From: Crotophaga sulcirostris
Lineage: Eukaryota > Chordata > Aves > Cuculiformes > Crotophagidae
Reading direction: 5' to 3'
Assembly (NCBI GenBank): GCA_013397455.1
Contig: VYZB01000220.1
Location: 707,195-771,194, forward strand
DNA length: 64,000 nucleotides
In this document: one piece after another, positions 1-21,345 of the stretch
Numbering within the stretch: the stretch's first letter is position 1
Layout: each line of letters starts with the position of its first letter
Made by a program: the position numbers and the translations under genes
Notes under the pieces: model-generated
Seen by the model: only the letters and a program-made list of their open reading frames with translations
The model's database searches: none
What the model was told of the DNA's origin: nothing

Positions 1-345
1 GGCAGGGCCGGGGCGGGGCAGATAAGGAGCGGGGCCGATAAGGAGCGGGGCCAGAGAGTAGAAAGGGGCGGGGTCAGCCTGTCGAGTGTGGGGGCAGGGT
101 GGGGCAGTGGGAAGGAAAGGGGGCGTGGCCAGGGCAGGGAAGGGGCGGGGAATTATTAGTGCCACTGCGATGAGTGGGCGGAGCCCGGATGGGGAATGGA
201 CGTGGCCAGAATGCAGAAGGGGCGTGGTCAGGGTGGGTCCAGTGCGAGGGAAGGGGCGTGGTCACTGGGGGCGTGGCCCAGCTCCCCGGGATGCGGGGGT
301 TTGGGGGGACAGGGAGCTGCCGTGCGGGATAAATCACATCCCTGT
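1..345. promoter_or_regulatory. GC-box-rich CpG-island-like segment, possible promoter edge of the next gene
   Basis: The segment is very G+C rich and carries many GC-box/KLF-like cores (GGGGCGGGG, GGGCGTGGC) and a 16-bp unit, GATAAGGAGCGGGGCC, repeated twice near 21-52. No convincing coding exon is visible. In the conserved bird and mammal order the gene beyond LZIC is CTNNBIP1, transcribed on the minus strand away from this window, so this could be its 5' CpG island. That assignment rests on synteny only. Confidence 0.45.
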
Positions 346-430
346 TCCAACGTGGAGTGGGACCACTTTCCAGTAGCACCATGCTAAGACATTGTGAAAT
401 TCAGTACAGCTTAAGTAAACTGATTAACAG

Positions 431-660
431 AATGGTTTGGGTTGGAAGGGACCTCAAAGCCCACCCTGTTCCACCCCCCTGCCATGGGCAGGGACACCTC
501 CCACTGGGTCAGGGGGCTCCAAGCCCCATCCAACCTGGCCTGGAACACCTCCAGGGATGGGGCAGCCACCACTGCTCTGGGACCACCAGGGCCTCCCCAC
601 CCTCATAGCAAAACGTTTCTTCCTAAGATCTCATCTCAATCTCCTCTCTTTCAGCTTATT
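431..660 (-). mobile_element. CR1 LINE 3' fragment, minus orientation
   Basis: Read on the minus strand, the segment has the typical CR1 tail: a 'ggtggctgccccatccctgg' block, then 'ccatggcaggggggtgga', then 'ggtcccttccaacccaaacc' before the terminal ATTCT. The 3' end is at the low coordinate. It is a 5'-truncated, non-coding copy. Confidence 0.9.
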
Positions 661-721
661 AATTAATTAGTAGTTCAGCAAATATGGAAAATGCCATCAT
701 TAGATTGATGGGAAATGCCAT

Positions 722-945
722 CCCTTTAGATTGGCTATTAGGAAAAATTTCTTTACTGAAACATTGGTGAAGCAGAGGCTGCCCAGGGAAGTGGTGGAGT
801 TGACATTCCTGGAGGTGTTAAAAAAAACACGTAGATGTGGTGCTTTAGGACATGGTCTAGTAGGCACATTGGTATTGTGTTGGTGGTTGGACTGGATGAT
901 CTTGGAGGTCTTTCCCAAACTTAATGATTCTATGATCTTCTGACA
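722..945 (+). mobile_element. CR1 LINE 3' fragment, plus orientation
   Basis: Diverged CR1 tail with recognisable blocks: 'ggaaaaatttctttactgaa', 'gcccagggaagtggtggagt', 'tggactggatgatcttggag', and the terminal ATGATTCTATGAT motif near 925-940. It lies about 60 bp from the minus-strand CR1 at 431-660, so the two form an inverted pair. Confidence 0.85.
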
Positions 946-3060
946 TCATAGAATCACTCAAAAATTAAATAATTCTTCCCCTTGATAGACTGAAGCAGAG
1001 TAAAACCACAGTGAACTCAGAACTAAATTAGTTATAAAATGATAACTAATGCCATCAGAGGTTGATCACCCTTCCTCCATCACTCATCCCACCAGTGGGG
1101 TCAGCAGGGCAAGTATAGAACTCCTGAGGAGACAAATGCTTTGTGTACTCAGTGTTACTTAGTCAAATGCATCTGTTTTCTACTCGGTATTTAACTTAAT
1201 TGCATAAAAATAGTCACAGTAATGAAATAGGTGGCACTTCCCTTAACAGCTTGCTACTTAATGACATCAAAGCCCAGTGGCACTGAAATCCATACCCCGC
1301 TGCCAGTTAATGAAGGTCTTAACATGAAAGCCTGTGCAAAGAGCAAAGCCAAGCTGCTGACAGGAACAGGAATGGTGCAAATATGCTGGGATCCGAGATC
1401 ACTAGCACATACCCACAGCACAGCAGGCAGTAATGATTATTAATTATTTAAGAAAAGAACATAAGAGCTCCATCAGAAGCTGAAAAGAATATGCAGAAGC
1501 ATTGCTCTGGGATCCTCCAGCTGGATTACTGTTAATTAGCACAGTACATGAGTCTGAGGGAAAGATCTAAAAGCATCTTATGCTGGTTGCAGCATATAAT
1601 TAAGCCATCATTTGCATCTCTGCACTAGTATGTTTTTTCTTACTGATAACATCATGGGCAAACCACCATTTTATGACAACGTATTCTCTACCTCTCCTAT
1701 TCTAATTTAGCTGGCTGACTGTACAGCAGTGCAATGCAATCTCATATAGCACCAGTTTTACACCCTGTATTTATTTAGAAGGGGTTTTAGCAGAGAGAGA
1801 GATACTACAAAGCTTCCTCTACCCTTGGAGAATTTTAGATGTATTTTCTTAACACACAGACCCTAAATCAGCTTCTGCCCCAGGCCCATCAAGCTCACTG
1901 GAATGCTTAGCTATCAAGTAAGGTGACATCTTACCATTATAGCAGTCACTTTTATCATCATAAGACATGATAGATGCTCAAGAGACCTCTTAAATCCTAG
2001 CTCCACAACAGATTCAGTAGAACATTGTTCATGTCTCATGGCAGTGCAGACCTTCACAAAGTAAACAGAAGATATAAGTGCAATGCACCTGATCAAGTCT
2101 ATTATCTCACCAATTCTTACCCTACTTGCCCCGACCACAAAATGGGAATAATGCAGCTTACTATCAGCAGGGGAATGTTAGGCAATTTCATTCTCTGAAA
2201 GTTAAGTCTTTCTAATACTTTTACAAGCATTGTATAAAAATCGGATATTATTTTATAAAAATCTAACAGATTAAAAGGATTTTTCTTTTCAACAGCCTTT
2301 GATCTCCTCTCTTTAATGAGGCTGCTGTTCGCTCTAGAAAGCCAGAACTTCATGAAACCTTCTCTGAATCCCTGCTTGAACTGAGAAAAATTCTCTCAGT
2401 TCACTCTGTCCTGCTCCGATATCCAATTCTTTCTTAATCAGCTTCAAAATTAATTTAGGATTCCTTCACAGTACAGCTGCTTCCACAGTGTGAGCCCCTC
2501 TGTATTTGTTGGCATCTCCCCCTCATTAAGGGCTTGCAGCAGCATCTGTACACACAAGCCCTGCTTTCATTATCCATTCCATTTAAACACGTGCAACAAC
2601 AATGAAAACTGTTTCTCCCAAAGATGTGTATGGTAGCCAATGAGGGAAGTGTTTTTAGTTAGGAAACTTTTGTCTTTTGGTAATCTTTTATACTGCAGAC
2701 TTAGTCTGACACTTCCAATCCATCAAAATCATGTTCTGATGCAGAAACAGTACACTGTTTCCCAAAAATGAAATGCAGTTCAACCAACCAGCTCTTTGCA
2801 TACTTGGGATGCTACAATAAATGTTGCAGGGTCACAACAGCCAGTTGATATTTCCAGTTGCGAGCACAACTTGCATAGATTAGACAGAATACAGTAGAAA
2901 ATAAGAGAAATAGTTCAGCTGCCACATTCAATGGTTCTACAGATCGTGCAGTGAGGAGGCATGCAGAGATGCACTAGAGGGGGGGACAAAAAAGCCCTTT
3001 AGTGTAAAAAAGGCTATGACAATCCTTTTTTTGTTATTCCAGATTTACTTTGTGCAGTAA
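946..3060. other. Intergenic stretch, nothing recognised
   Basis: A+T-rich sequence with only short chance ORFs. I see no splice-bounded coding exon, RNA gene or repeat family I can name. It lies between the CR1 pair and the probable 3' end of LZIC. Confidence 0.5.
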
Positions 3061-6000
3061 GAAACCTTCTCAGCTGCATATTTTATTCAAAACCACAAGT
3101 GGTCCCAGATTAAATCGGTATTTACAAAGCACACACTTGTACAACATTACAGAACTTAATTTCAGTCTCCACCTTATGAGGATATTAACTGGACAACCAA
3201 AAGAAAAGCTATTTACCCAGAACTTAACACTTCTGTCCACAGGATTTGCAGGGAGTTCTGCCTGGAGGCTTTCAGTACGTCTGCAATTATTACTGACCCA
3301 CTTCTGGAGGCACGCTGAAAACATGGTCCTCAACATGATCAAGCAGCAAACTACTACGATAGCAAGATAAAAAAGAGACGCCTACGATGAGCACTTGTTT
3401 TACAAGGAAATCTGCTATTAAATATATCATTAACACATGACTGTGCTAAATTACAGTAGATATTTCAGTGCATGATACAGCAACGCCTTACATACAGTTA
3501 TAGCCACTAACCTTATGTATGTATTTCCTCTTTTAAGACCTTATTTTTTGTGAATACTTATGCCAAAACATTTTGTTTATCCCGTCAGATACTTTAGGGC
3601 ACCTTTTCAGATGCTCTGAACATCAGCAGCTCCCCTTCACTGAAGTGGGAAGCTTGGATGTTGAAAAGTTATGGGAGAAAAATCCTGGGCAACATCATCC
3701 CCAGTAATTCTCTCCTCTCCCTCACAGGCGTAAAACCCTGTTAAAGTCATGTTAAAAAACCCTACAACTTCACAGCCAGACAAGGTGTCACGTTTTCCAT
3801 GACTCCTGAAGAAAAACTCCTATATGAGCACTCCAGTTCCTTACTCCTGGGTAGCAACGCAGACAGAACTGAAATAAGAGCTTACTTCCCTAATAGAATG
3901 TTTCCCCAGAACTCAATGAGGATAATTTTAAGATGATGGAAGTGGGGAAACTAAAAGATGCTGCAGGCTGGCTGTTATTGCTTTACAAAGTAAAAATTAT
4001 ATTTGTCCTTACATAGGAAGCAAATGGCCATAATGGAAACAAAATGAAATGGTTATATTTCAATGTGCCTGCCATTTCAGCCACTAAATATACAGCCTCA
4101 CATGCCTGGTCAGTAGGGTGTCATTAGTACAGAATTCTCTATCAAAATGAATTTGATTTTTGCAGGCAAGGTAACATGATGAACTAAGGGATCTCTTAAG
4201 AAATCTTGTATTTTTCCTTTCAGACAAAGATCTCTTGCTATTTTCCCATTCAAGATCAAAGAAGGGAAATAATACAAGGAGACAAAGACAGAAGAGACAG
4301 AGCATTTGAAGCTTCAATTTTCTCTCTAACAGTTTTTCTTTTAGATCAGTACAATCACTAGGCTCACCCTACAGAGAAAGAAGATTAAAAAATGGAGGTT
4401 ATATGTGGCCAAAAAGAACTCTGGGCAACTTTACTGATGTGTTTAAAGCTCCTATACTTTACAATACTTACTTCAGGAGTAAAATGACAAACAAAAAACA
4501 AAGTACTTTTAATCTTCAAAGCCGTGTATGATCAATAACAACTTCACAGCACTTGATATTCAAGTATCATAATCTGTATTTTACTCCAGGAGACAAAGAT
4601 GTGTAGAGAACAAGTGATCCACCTGGGTCTAAAGCTGAACCAGGGATGGAACTCAAACATCACAAGCTTGTATGTTAAATGACAAAACCATGCTTTTATT
4701 TAGGAGTTGGTTTTTTTGTTATCAGTCTTTATTTGAGGAGGTACATCCAGGATTATTAGGCAAAATCTCTAGCTCAGCAGACTAATTAACGTACTCGGCC
4801 TCTGAAATTAATCTAACCACTCCAGGTAGGTTACTTAAATAACTGTTTTGCAGGATCAAGGTATGAATAGCTTCATACTGGCAACAGTTTCCTTGTGAAG
4901 CTACATATACAGCCAAGGCATTCTGCAGGACACATCCAGCCTCTGGGTTCAGGTTTTGCTTCCCAACCCTTCACAGCTTTTGAGAAGGGAAGCCTGGCCT
5001 GACACATTGAATCTTGCAATATTTGTCCTTGATCTCAGTTGCATCTTTGCCCATCTAAATGACAAGAGATCTCTTCAAGAGTAGGAGCAAAATGTTAGAT
5101 ATTCAGTCAAGGATCAGTTTAATAGAAATTTTACAACTGCCTGCAGTACAAAATCTTTTAAAAAACCCTGAAATATTTGGAAATCAATAAAAAAAGAGTT
5201 CCTTCTGGAAATGTACACCTCTCAAACTACAAGGAAAAAGAGTTGTTGAGAGCAAGCAGTTTGGGAGGTGCAGGGAGAGAAGAGTTACTTAGCACCAGTA
5301 ATGGGCAGAAAGCAAAAGAAGGCAGCTCCAATCCCCATGTATGTTTGGCTTTCAATAATTTTAGGTTGTCTAATAGTGCCTTTCAATAAGCTGCTCTCAG
5401 GTATAAAGCTGCAATCAGCCTTTGTCAGAGAACATAATAGTGCCCCAGACAGGAAACAGTTCTGATATAACAGACAAAAGACCCCATCTAAATAAAAGCT
5501 TCTTAAAAAAGAGAAATGAGGAAGAAGTCCCATCAGTGAAAGACATAAATTATACTGTTTATACCATGTATCCTTTCATTTCTAAAATACTAGATTTCAA
5601 AAGGATGTCTACTAAAGCAAAACACATTTTAAACCACACATTTTCTGGTTTACTCTACCCCAGCCCTAATTTACAATTAGATGAATTTGCTTATTTATAG
5701 GGTATTTATGGCCTGTAAGTGCAACATAAATTATGACTGATCATGTTCATTTTCTGTTTATAGTCTATGCTACCCACTTAGTCTCTAAGTTACTATGCAA
5801 CACTGAGATTAACACCACAAAACGTTATCTAAATCTAAGACTATTTCCACTCCACTCACTCAAATTAATGGCAGTTCTCATGAAAGCTCCAGTCTAGCTA
5901 CAAAAGCCTAAGATACAATAGGTAAAACATGGATGTGCTACTCCATTAAACACGGGATTCCACACCCTCACTGCTGGCCAAAGCCCATCCAGCCCCGCTG

Positions 6001-8211
6001 TTTTCAAAACCAGCCATGCCACCATGAACCAGCACTGAATCTACCCACTACTCAGGGTTAAAAGTGGGTTTACAAACCATTACTAATTCTGAAAGAATTC
6101 AGTATCATCCTTTCAGTACGTCTTAACTTTTATAATTCAAAGCACTAAAAAGATGGAAGAATGATCACTATTTTCCTAGGAATTCTTCGGATGCATCCAA
6201 TATTCCCACCTTCCTTTTCTTTCCGTCAACAGGCTTACTGTGATCAGTTACCACATTTTACAGACCAGTTCAGAAACATGCCTAGAACTTAAATAAGACA
6301 CATTGTCAGAAAAATACCCAACCACAAAAACCAGCACAAAATCTGTTTCTCCTCAAGACATACCTATCACCTCAGCAATACAGGTAGAGACATGTTTAAC
6401 CTCTTTTTAATGTCCTTTGCTGCCAGGTTAGCATCAACCACTTTGGCATTTGGTTACCATGCTCATTTAATGAAAAATTAATTTACCACTTTGAACAAGC
6501 AGATGATTCGTGGAGTTTGAGCAGTAAAATGGTTTCTTTCCTCTCTTGATAAATTTCTGCCACATCTCATGAGAAGCAGAGCTGACTATCTGTGACTGGC
6601 AAGCTGCACTTTTGCTGAGGGGTGCCAGATAATAATAGCACATCAACACGCTCACAGCCCAACACTCCCCTTGCCAATGAGATATTGTAATGCTTCCTCC
6701 ACTTCAAAAGCTCTCCAAAGAAAGGAAGTGCTAACTCCCTGGTAAAACATATTGTCCAAAGGACCCCAAACTGTCTAATGTTTGAACTCTTTTTGCATAG
6801 AAATAGAGAAAAATTACTTTTTTTTTCAGGAATTTTTATTTGCTTTTTTTTTTTACAGCTAGAAACTGTATACTGCTCGTTAGTTGTAAAATAAGAAGGG
6901 GAACAGGTATGAAATTCAATTAAGAAATGTTGGGGTTTTCTTTTGTGGTTGCCAATATCATTAGATCAGCACCTGAATATATACCAATATCAGAAACATA
7001 TATTTCTCAAGCTGAAAAGAATCTTAGTGAAATATAGGCTTCCAACCAGCTCAGACAAAATGCTACAAGCACTGAACTAAAGCATGAAGCAGCCAGTACT
7101 TTTAAGAACAAGATCCCTAACCTTGATTTTATAAAAAGCAGTTCATCAGAAAGTTAAATGCACACCTAGAGTCCCGAGTAGTTTCTCCCCACTCAGAGCT
7201 AAAAATTCAACAATATGAGATTTTAAACCCTCCTACACCCTGAGAATATTCAGGACTGTAACTTCTCTGTGGAGGCACAGACCCTCCTCTCTGCCACCAC
7301 CATCTGACAAACAGACTGAGCCACACATGCATTGATTACTGAATAAGAGCTATTCTCCCACTCTTTAAACTGATTTCTACCTGCAAGCTATTCCATGTTG
7401 CCTCAGAAATCCTGGGAAATAACGGTAGCGTGTGGTTTACACGCCCAGAGCTAAAGGAAGAGGTCACGGAAAGGGTTTCTTATTGCCTTTTGCTAGCAAT
7501 TCCCTCTCATTTCCATACACGACAATAAATTACTCCAGAAGGCTCCCTACATGGCTTCCACTGTTTGTCAGTCAAGGTTAGGACACAATGGCACTCATTC
7601 ATGTGCACAGGGAACCAGCAGTTAAGGGTCCGTGATCAGTACAGTGTCTCATTTTGGTTCTTCTGCAAACAATTTGTGGAAAAATGGCATTTAAAATAAA
7701 CTGTCATTTTTTTCAAAGCTCCAATGCATGCCTAGTACAAACTTAGTAGGGAGCCCAGGCAGAAATTAAGACTACTTGAGAGCAACAAAAAGAATCACCC
7801 CAAAATCCGCTCACTCACTGCGACTGTTCCTGAAAAAGATCTGTTCACTACAACCACATGCAAAAAGATTATGTTTTAATAGTTAGAGAAACACACATTC
7901 AGAAAAGTTCAAAATCACTGATTTTTTCCAAAGACAGTCATACCGTGCTTATGTTTTTAGAGTACCACTTAGTGTTCAGCTTCAGAGTTTGTATTACTGA
8001 GGGGTACAGACACCAAGGTTCCAAAGTGCACTTAAGGCTGTTTGCTTCATATCTTCTGGTTAAGAACCCAAGAGGTTTAAGGTTTGGGTTTTTTTTGCTT
8101 TTTGTTTTGCTTTTCTTTTTTTCAACATGTTAAAAATAGAAAAAACAAATGCAATATGACAGAAGTCCAATGCTGCTGATAACTGGAGAGACACAAGCCT
8201 CACGCACCTCT
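3060..8211 (-). other. LZIC: Probable LZIC 3' UTR and downstream region
   Basis: The segment follows the LZIC stop codon on the minus strand. It has no splice-bounded ORF of note and contains four possible minus-strand AATAAA signals, so the 3' UTR could be about 1.4 kb (signal at 6840) or up to 5.1 kb (signal at 3087). The rest would be intergenic. No repeat family is obvious here. Confidence 0.4.
3082..3087 (-). terminator. LZIC: Candidate distal polyadenylation signal of LZIC
   Basis: TTTATT on the plus strand reads AATAAA on the minus strand, about 5.1 kb past the LZIC stop codon. Other minus-strand AATAAA hexamers occur at 6840-6835, 4733-4728 and 4700-4695, so the end actually used cannot be fixed from sequence alone. 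Confidence 0.35.
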
Positions 8212-14204
<5,993 letters not shown>

Positions 14205-14339
14205 TCACATGAAAAGTTTAAGTTGTTACATGACACTCCTAGAGGAAAGAACATTTTATTGTTGCATATCAACATCTTACACTTATTTTAAAATGCGCCA
14301 AATGTCAGTAAGATCCCACACTATCCTGATGATGGAATG

Positions 14340-14602
14340 TCTAATGGAAACCCATGGAGGTGCCTGCAGTGCACGCACAGGGATGCCAGGCTGGGTCCAC
14401 GGGGTTTTCTCCTTGTGCCAAGCGAGGCCCTGACCCAGGTTGCCCAGGGACGTGGTGGCTGCCCCATCCCTGGAGGTGCTCAAGGCCAGGCTGGGTGGGG
14501 CTTTGAGAACTCCGATCCAGTGGGAGGTGTCCCTGCCCATGGCAGGGGGGTGGAACTGGATGGGCTGTGAGGTCCCTTCCAACCCAAACCATTCTATGAT
14601 AA
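14340..14602 (+). mobile_element. CR1 LINE 3' fragment near the LZIC 5' end
   Basis: Well-preserved CR1 tail: 'gttgcccagggacgtggtgg', 'ctgccccatccctggaggtg', 'gtccctgcccatggcagggg', 'aacccaaaccattctatgat'. It is clear from about 14430 on; the 5' limit is less certain. It sits in the 5' intron of LZIC beside the homopurine tract. Confidence 0.88.
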
Positions 14603-14695
14603 CTCCAACAGCCCCAGCATAGAGAACAAACTGGTTTGAGGCCAAGCAGTGACTGCTGCACCACCGAGGCCACAACAAACAGACTCTATTCTCAT

Positions 14696-14899
14696 GGAGA
14701 AGGAGAGAAAGGGGGAGTGAAAGAGGGAGAGAAACAGGGGAAGGAGGGGAGAAAAGGGAAGGGGGAAAGGAGGGAGGGGAAGGAGGGGAGGAAGAACGGA
14801 GGGAAGGGATGGAAGGAGGGAGGAGAAAGGGGGGGAAAGAAGGGGGAAGAAGGGAGGGAAGGAGGAGAGAGAAGGAGGAGAGAGAAGGTGAGAAGAAGC
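14696..14899 (+). repeat. Homopurine (GGA/GAA-rich) tract upstream of NMNAT1
   Basis: About 204 nt on the plus strand are almost pure purine, with only a handful of pyrimidines. It is made of irregular GGGA, GGAA and GAGA runs, several with four or more Gs. It directly abuts the LZIC/NMNAT1 CpG island. Long ORFs across it have purely compositional peptides (K, E, G, R) and are not genes. Confidence 0.9.
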
Positions 14900-15330
14900 A
14901 GGCGGTCGCTACCCGAGCCCTCCCCTCCCGCCGTCAGTGGCTCCGCGCCAGCCCCGCTCCCGCCGCCTCACCGGTGTCCGGCCGCGGCGGGCGGAGCGGG
15001 AACGGGAAGGGACTGAGAACGGAGCGGGAAGGGGAAGGGAGCGGGCAGGACCGGGGATGGGATGAGGCACCTCCCCCAGCGCCGCTTCCGGCGCCGCCGC
15101 CCCGCCCCGCGCGGAGCTCCTGGTGAGCGCGGCCCCGGGCACCCCGGAAAGGGACACCGAAAAGGGACCCGCGCGGCGGCGGATCCCCCACCCCGGGGTG
15201 AACAGCGAGTGTTTCTGTTCCAGGACAGGTCGTTTAATCCATCTTTACCTCCGAGAAAAAAAAAACCAAACAAACCGAACTGACCGAGGACACCGGTGCC
15301 TCCTCACCCGCCGGAGCGAGCAGGTTGGTT
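14900..15330. promoter_or_regulatory. CpG-island bidirectional promoter of LZIC (-) and NMNAT1 (+)
   Basis: Dense CpG sequence between two divergent genes. It holds an ETS-type site CTTCCGG at 15085-15091 and GC boxes (CCCCGCCCCG) at about 15100-15110. There is no TATA box. A good donor, CTG|GTGAGC, after 15122 could end a non-coding NMNAT1 first exon. LZIC would start on the other strand in the same island. The divergent layout is visible; the exact start sites are inferred. Confidence 0.75.
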
Positions 15331-17569
15331 TCCAGAGCATCCCAAACCTGTTTGAATTCTGCCATGGTCCATTGGGCGAGTGTGTCTCGATTCCAGCTAA
15401 TTAGAGCAGGACTGCAAGTACCGCGTGCTAATTATTGGTAGGAGCATGTATGGGCATGACGAGATTAAATACACGCACATCTGTAAAGGTCTGCATCCCA
15501 GGGCACCTCGGTTTTCCTTCTGAAGGACAAGGGGACACGATCCAGGATGCCCTACACTATGGAAAATCTGAGTGAAGTCTGGTTTGTTTTCTTTCCTCTT
15601 CTAGATTCTCTGCAGAGAGCTTTTACAGAGCTTTTACTAATATTTCATTTATAGTTTGGCATAAGATAGCAGTAATTAAGCCTGTTCTCCATGTGGTGAA
15701 GCGGAACACCTGCATTCAGGTCTTGTCCACCTCTACAGCAGGACTTGGGCCGCTGGTTCAGATCTTGTTACCAAACTGCAATAATTGTGTCAAGCAGGAC
15801 CAAATTATACGTAATTCATCAAAACTTATGTTATTATACAGCAAGATCAGGCACAGTTCCAGATACAGCTTAGGCAGCGGCTGGGCTTTAACCATCGCTG
15901 GAACCTGCTCGCCTTTATCTCCTGGAATGTGCAAATCCCATAGCTTTGCCCACAAAGTTAGAGCTGTAGGAAGGTCACTTTATAAAAGCAGATCCTACCT
16001 GTGTTGGCTGCAAGGATGATATAACATCGAAGGTAATCGTGTCATGATACCACTTTGTCATTTCCTCCACTCTCCACATCAGCGATGCAGGTGTTTTCTA
16101 TGAACACAGTGATAGACAGAGACTGTTGATGCAAATTAGGGGACTGAGGGTATGTGCAAGCTGTTAAATTATATTTATATTTATATATTGTATTCACAGT
16201 TATTCTCAGATATGAAGTGCTACAAGGTGAGTTTATGATGTAATAATTGCCTGTTTCTGATGCAATACTTGCCTGTTTCTGAAGACTGTAATATTAGCTA
16301 GCAGTGTGAAAAAGGGCATTGGAATAACTCTGGAAAAGGCACTACATATTTTCATCTTAAAACTTTCTATTATTTTTGCCCTTGCTTTTTTTTAAAAAGT
16401 AAAAATCAACCCTTTTTAAATTTGCAGCATGAGTCACTTTCTTTAAAAAGTAGGGCTTTATGCATTACAAAGGCAAATCCAGCTCCTTTCCTTGCCTGTT
16501 CCCATAGTAACTCTTCTAGCTGATACCCCTGCATTCTAAGTAAAAACAAACCTTTCAAATGCTGAACTACTCTGTAGTAATAAAGAATATTTCAAAAGTT
16601 TGTGAAACTCTTGGAAGCACAGAAAAGTACAAACACTTGCAAACTGTGAAGCCTTGCAAGACTTCCTTTTATTCAAGGACTGTTTGATGTTGGTACATAG
16701 TAGCTGTTACAAGATTTAGCTGTGATGATATCTCACCACTGTGGCAGCTTCAAACATCACTTGGCTTTTTTGTAAAAGGAGACAGAATGTGAGGGTGACC
16801 TTGTGGGATTTTTGAGACAGTGATATTGCTGTAGAAATAATAGCAGACTGTTCAGTGCTCAACACAGATGTCTAGGACACCTCACAAACAGCAACAACAG
16901 GAGAATGGCCCATAACATATTCCAGTTTTCGTTTGTTCAGAGCCGGGCTAGGGGAATGCATCTTAGCAAGCCAGAATATCTTCATGAAAAAAAAGAAACA
17001 CTCAGAAGCAAAAATCCATGTAGTGTGGAAGAAGATAACTAGTGAAATATCCTTATTTTCAGCGATTCTTAAGCAGCTTTGTGAAACTGAAGTTCAAAAT
17101 TGGAACAGTGCTGTTGTATTTGAAAGAAAGAAATAGTAATATCTGGTATTTAATTGCAGCTTTCACTAAATTTTTTAAAATTCAGTATTCTTCTATCGTC
17201 TGTTCTGCTGGTACACCTACCACGTACTTTCTGCAACACAATGAGGACAAATAACCTCTCCTCATGAAGTTTTCCTGCGTGAGCTGCTTTTCTTCAGAGT
17301 GGCAGCACACTGTCCTCTCTCCAGGCAAGCAGCCTGTTTTCAGGGGTTTCATTTTTAAAGATGCTTCCTTTTGCACACAGGAAGGAATCATTGAAAGAAG
17401 TAGAAGTGGTGGTTTTAATTTCTTAAAAGTTGGATTAATGCAGTATCACATGAACAATCACAGGCCAAATGTTGATGGAAGGAAAATACAGGGTTCAATT
17501 TGATCTTCTGCTTATTGGCAGCACAAATAAGTAGGAATCACTGGTTTTTAATCTTGTTTCTCCCTGTAG
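15331..17569 (+). other. NMNAT1: NMNAT1 5' intron
   Basis: No coding exon or named repeat is visible. It contains a diverged direct duplication at about 16237-16281 (two copies of a roughly 22-bp unit ending TTGCCTGTTTC). It ends at the strong acceptor TTTCTCCCTGTAG at 17569, which starts the first coding exon of NMNAT1 with 51 nt of 5' UTR. Confidence 0.6.
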
Positions 17570-17611
17570 TGGCTGGTAACCAGCACCATCATCCTCCACT
17601 TGGCTCTGTAG

Positions 17612-19996
<2,385 letters not shown>

Positions 19997-21345
19997 CAGG
20001 CACTACACAACTAACTTACTCTCTGCTGTGAAAAAAAGAAACAGTTCAGTACAGGGTTTGAGGGGTTGCTTTTTAATTTGTTTGGTTTTTTTAAGTAGAT
20101 AGTGGGCTAATTCTGTGGCTTCAGTGCAGATGTAGATGCTGTTGAGGTTTCATGCACTCAATAATTTGACCTGCACAATCTTTTTTAAATCCAATAAGAT
20201 TTTCATGTTTAAACATTTTGTCACAGTGCAGTGAAGTATAGGAATTCACACTTGCGTATGCAAATTAACAAAGAAAACAAATGAAAATGTTCACTTAGAT
20301 TTAACTCAGACTGTTCTAACTGCTATTTATAAAATATTAACACAAATTAAGAACATATGGTGTCTTAACAGACAAAACCATTTAATTTCAAAATGTACCA
20401 CTTCCTGATAGTAAATTTATATAACTCATTTTTTTTAAAAAATGCCAAATTGTGGTGCACCTCAAAGAAATTACTTAGCTTTATCTTGGAAGGGAAACAT
20501 TTACTTCTGGCCGAAGTGGTGCTAGATATACTATGCTTTGAGCTGTATGCCTTTCAAATATGCAGCCTGTTTTATCTGCTGTCATGCAGTTTACTCCCAG
20601 AAATGCCTTGTGCTTTCCTTTTCCATTTATGTTTCCAGCGCTGTATGTTAAGCTCAGCACTGTTTCTCATGGAAAGACAGACCTACTTCAGAAACTAGTT
20701 TACAGCCATTGATTTAATAAATAGAAGTTAATAATAATGTCATTGCACTGATTCTCAAGACAATTTTCCCTTCTGCTTTTGAGCCAAATGTATATAGCCA
20801 GAATTGTTTTCTGTAACTGGAGTTGAGAAAAAAATGGTAGGATATTAAGACTATACATAAGTGAAACGCTTTTCTTTGCTAGAAATGCGGTTTTGAATCT
20901 AACAGTGTATTGTCTGTATTATGTGAATATCAATGATAGAGGCACTGTGAATGTCATGGTGATAGAATTCTACCTCCCTTTATTTGCTGTTATCCCATTT
21001 TTGTTTGGATTATGTGCCTTATTAAAAATGTTAAAGTTTCCAAGACAATACCTAATAGGTCAACAGCTTTTTCATACAATTTCCATAGGATGACTCTTCA
21101 CATTTTATAGCACCCTATTTCTGTGGTCACTTCAGAGTAATACTGCACTTTAAGTCTAGGTTTATTATAAATAATAATGCTGGTGTGTGTTTCTAGAGAA
21201 TTGTGTAATTCTAGAGAAACTGCAAATTCAGTGGGGTGTTTTTATAATGCCTTGGTCTTTAAACAGCTACATTTCACTGGGTTTTAATGTAGTTTTGTGT
21301 GATGGGTGTTTCAATAAAATAAATTGCATGTAATATGCTAATTTT
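19997..21345 (+). other. NMNAT1: NMNAT1 3' UTR
   Basis: A+T-rich non-coding sequence that follows the stop. It contains an early AATAAA at 20716-20721 and overlapping AATAAA hexamers at 21313-21323, so two 3' UTR lengths (about 0.75 and 1.35 kb) are possible. The end is estimated 20-30 nt past the last signal. Confidence 0.6.
21313..21323 (+). terminator. NMNAT1: NMNAT1 polyadenylation signal (two overlapping AATAAA)
   Basis: AATAAAATAAA is followed within 30 nt by GT-rich sequence. It is the strongest candidate 3' end downstream of NMNAT1. Confidence 0.6.

Noticed and set aside
3050..3370. Overlapping 90- and 106-codon ORFs on both strands
   Set aside because: They lie at the probable LZIC 3' end, with no homology I recognise and no splice context.
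14283..14678. 131-codon minus-strand ORF
   Set aside because: It lies within the CR1 tail and is not a retained reverse transcriptase segment.
14636..15126. ORFs of 105-126 codons rich in Lys, Glu and Gly
   Set aside because: They translate the homopurine tract and the CpG island. The peptides are low-complexity and overlap the promoter.
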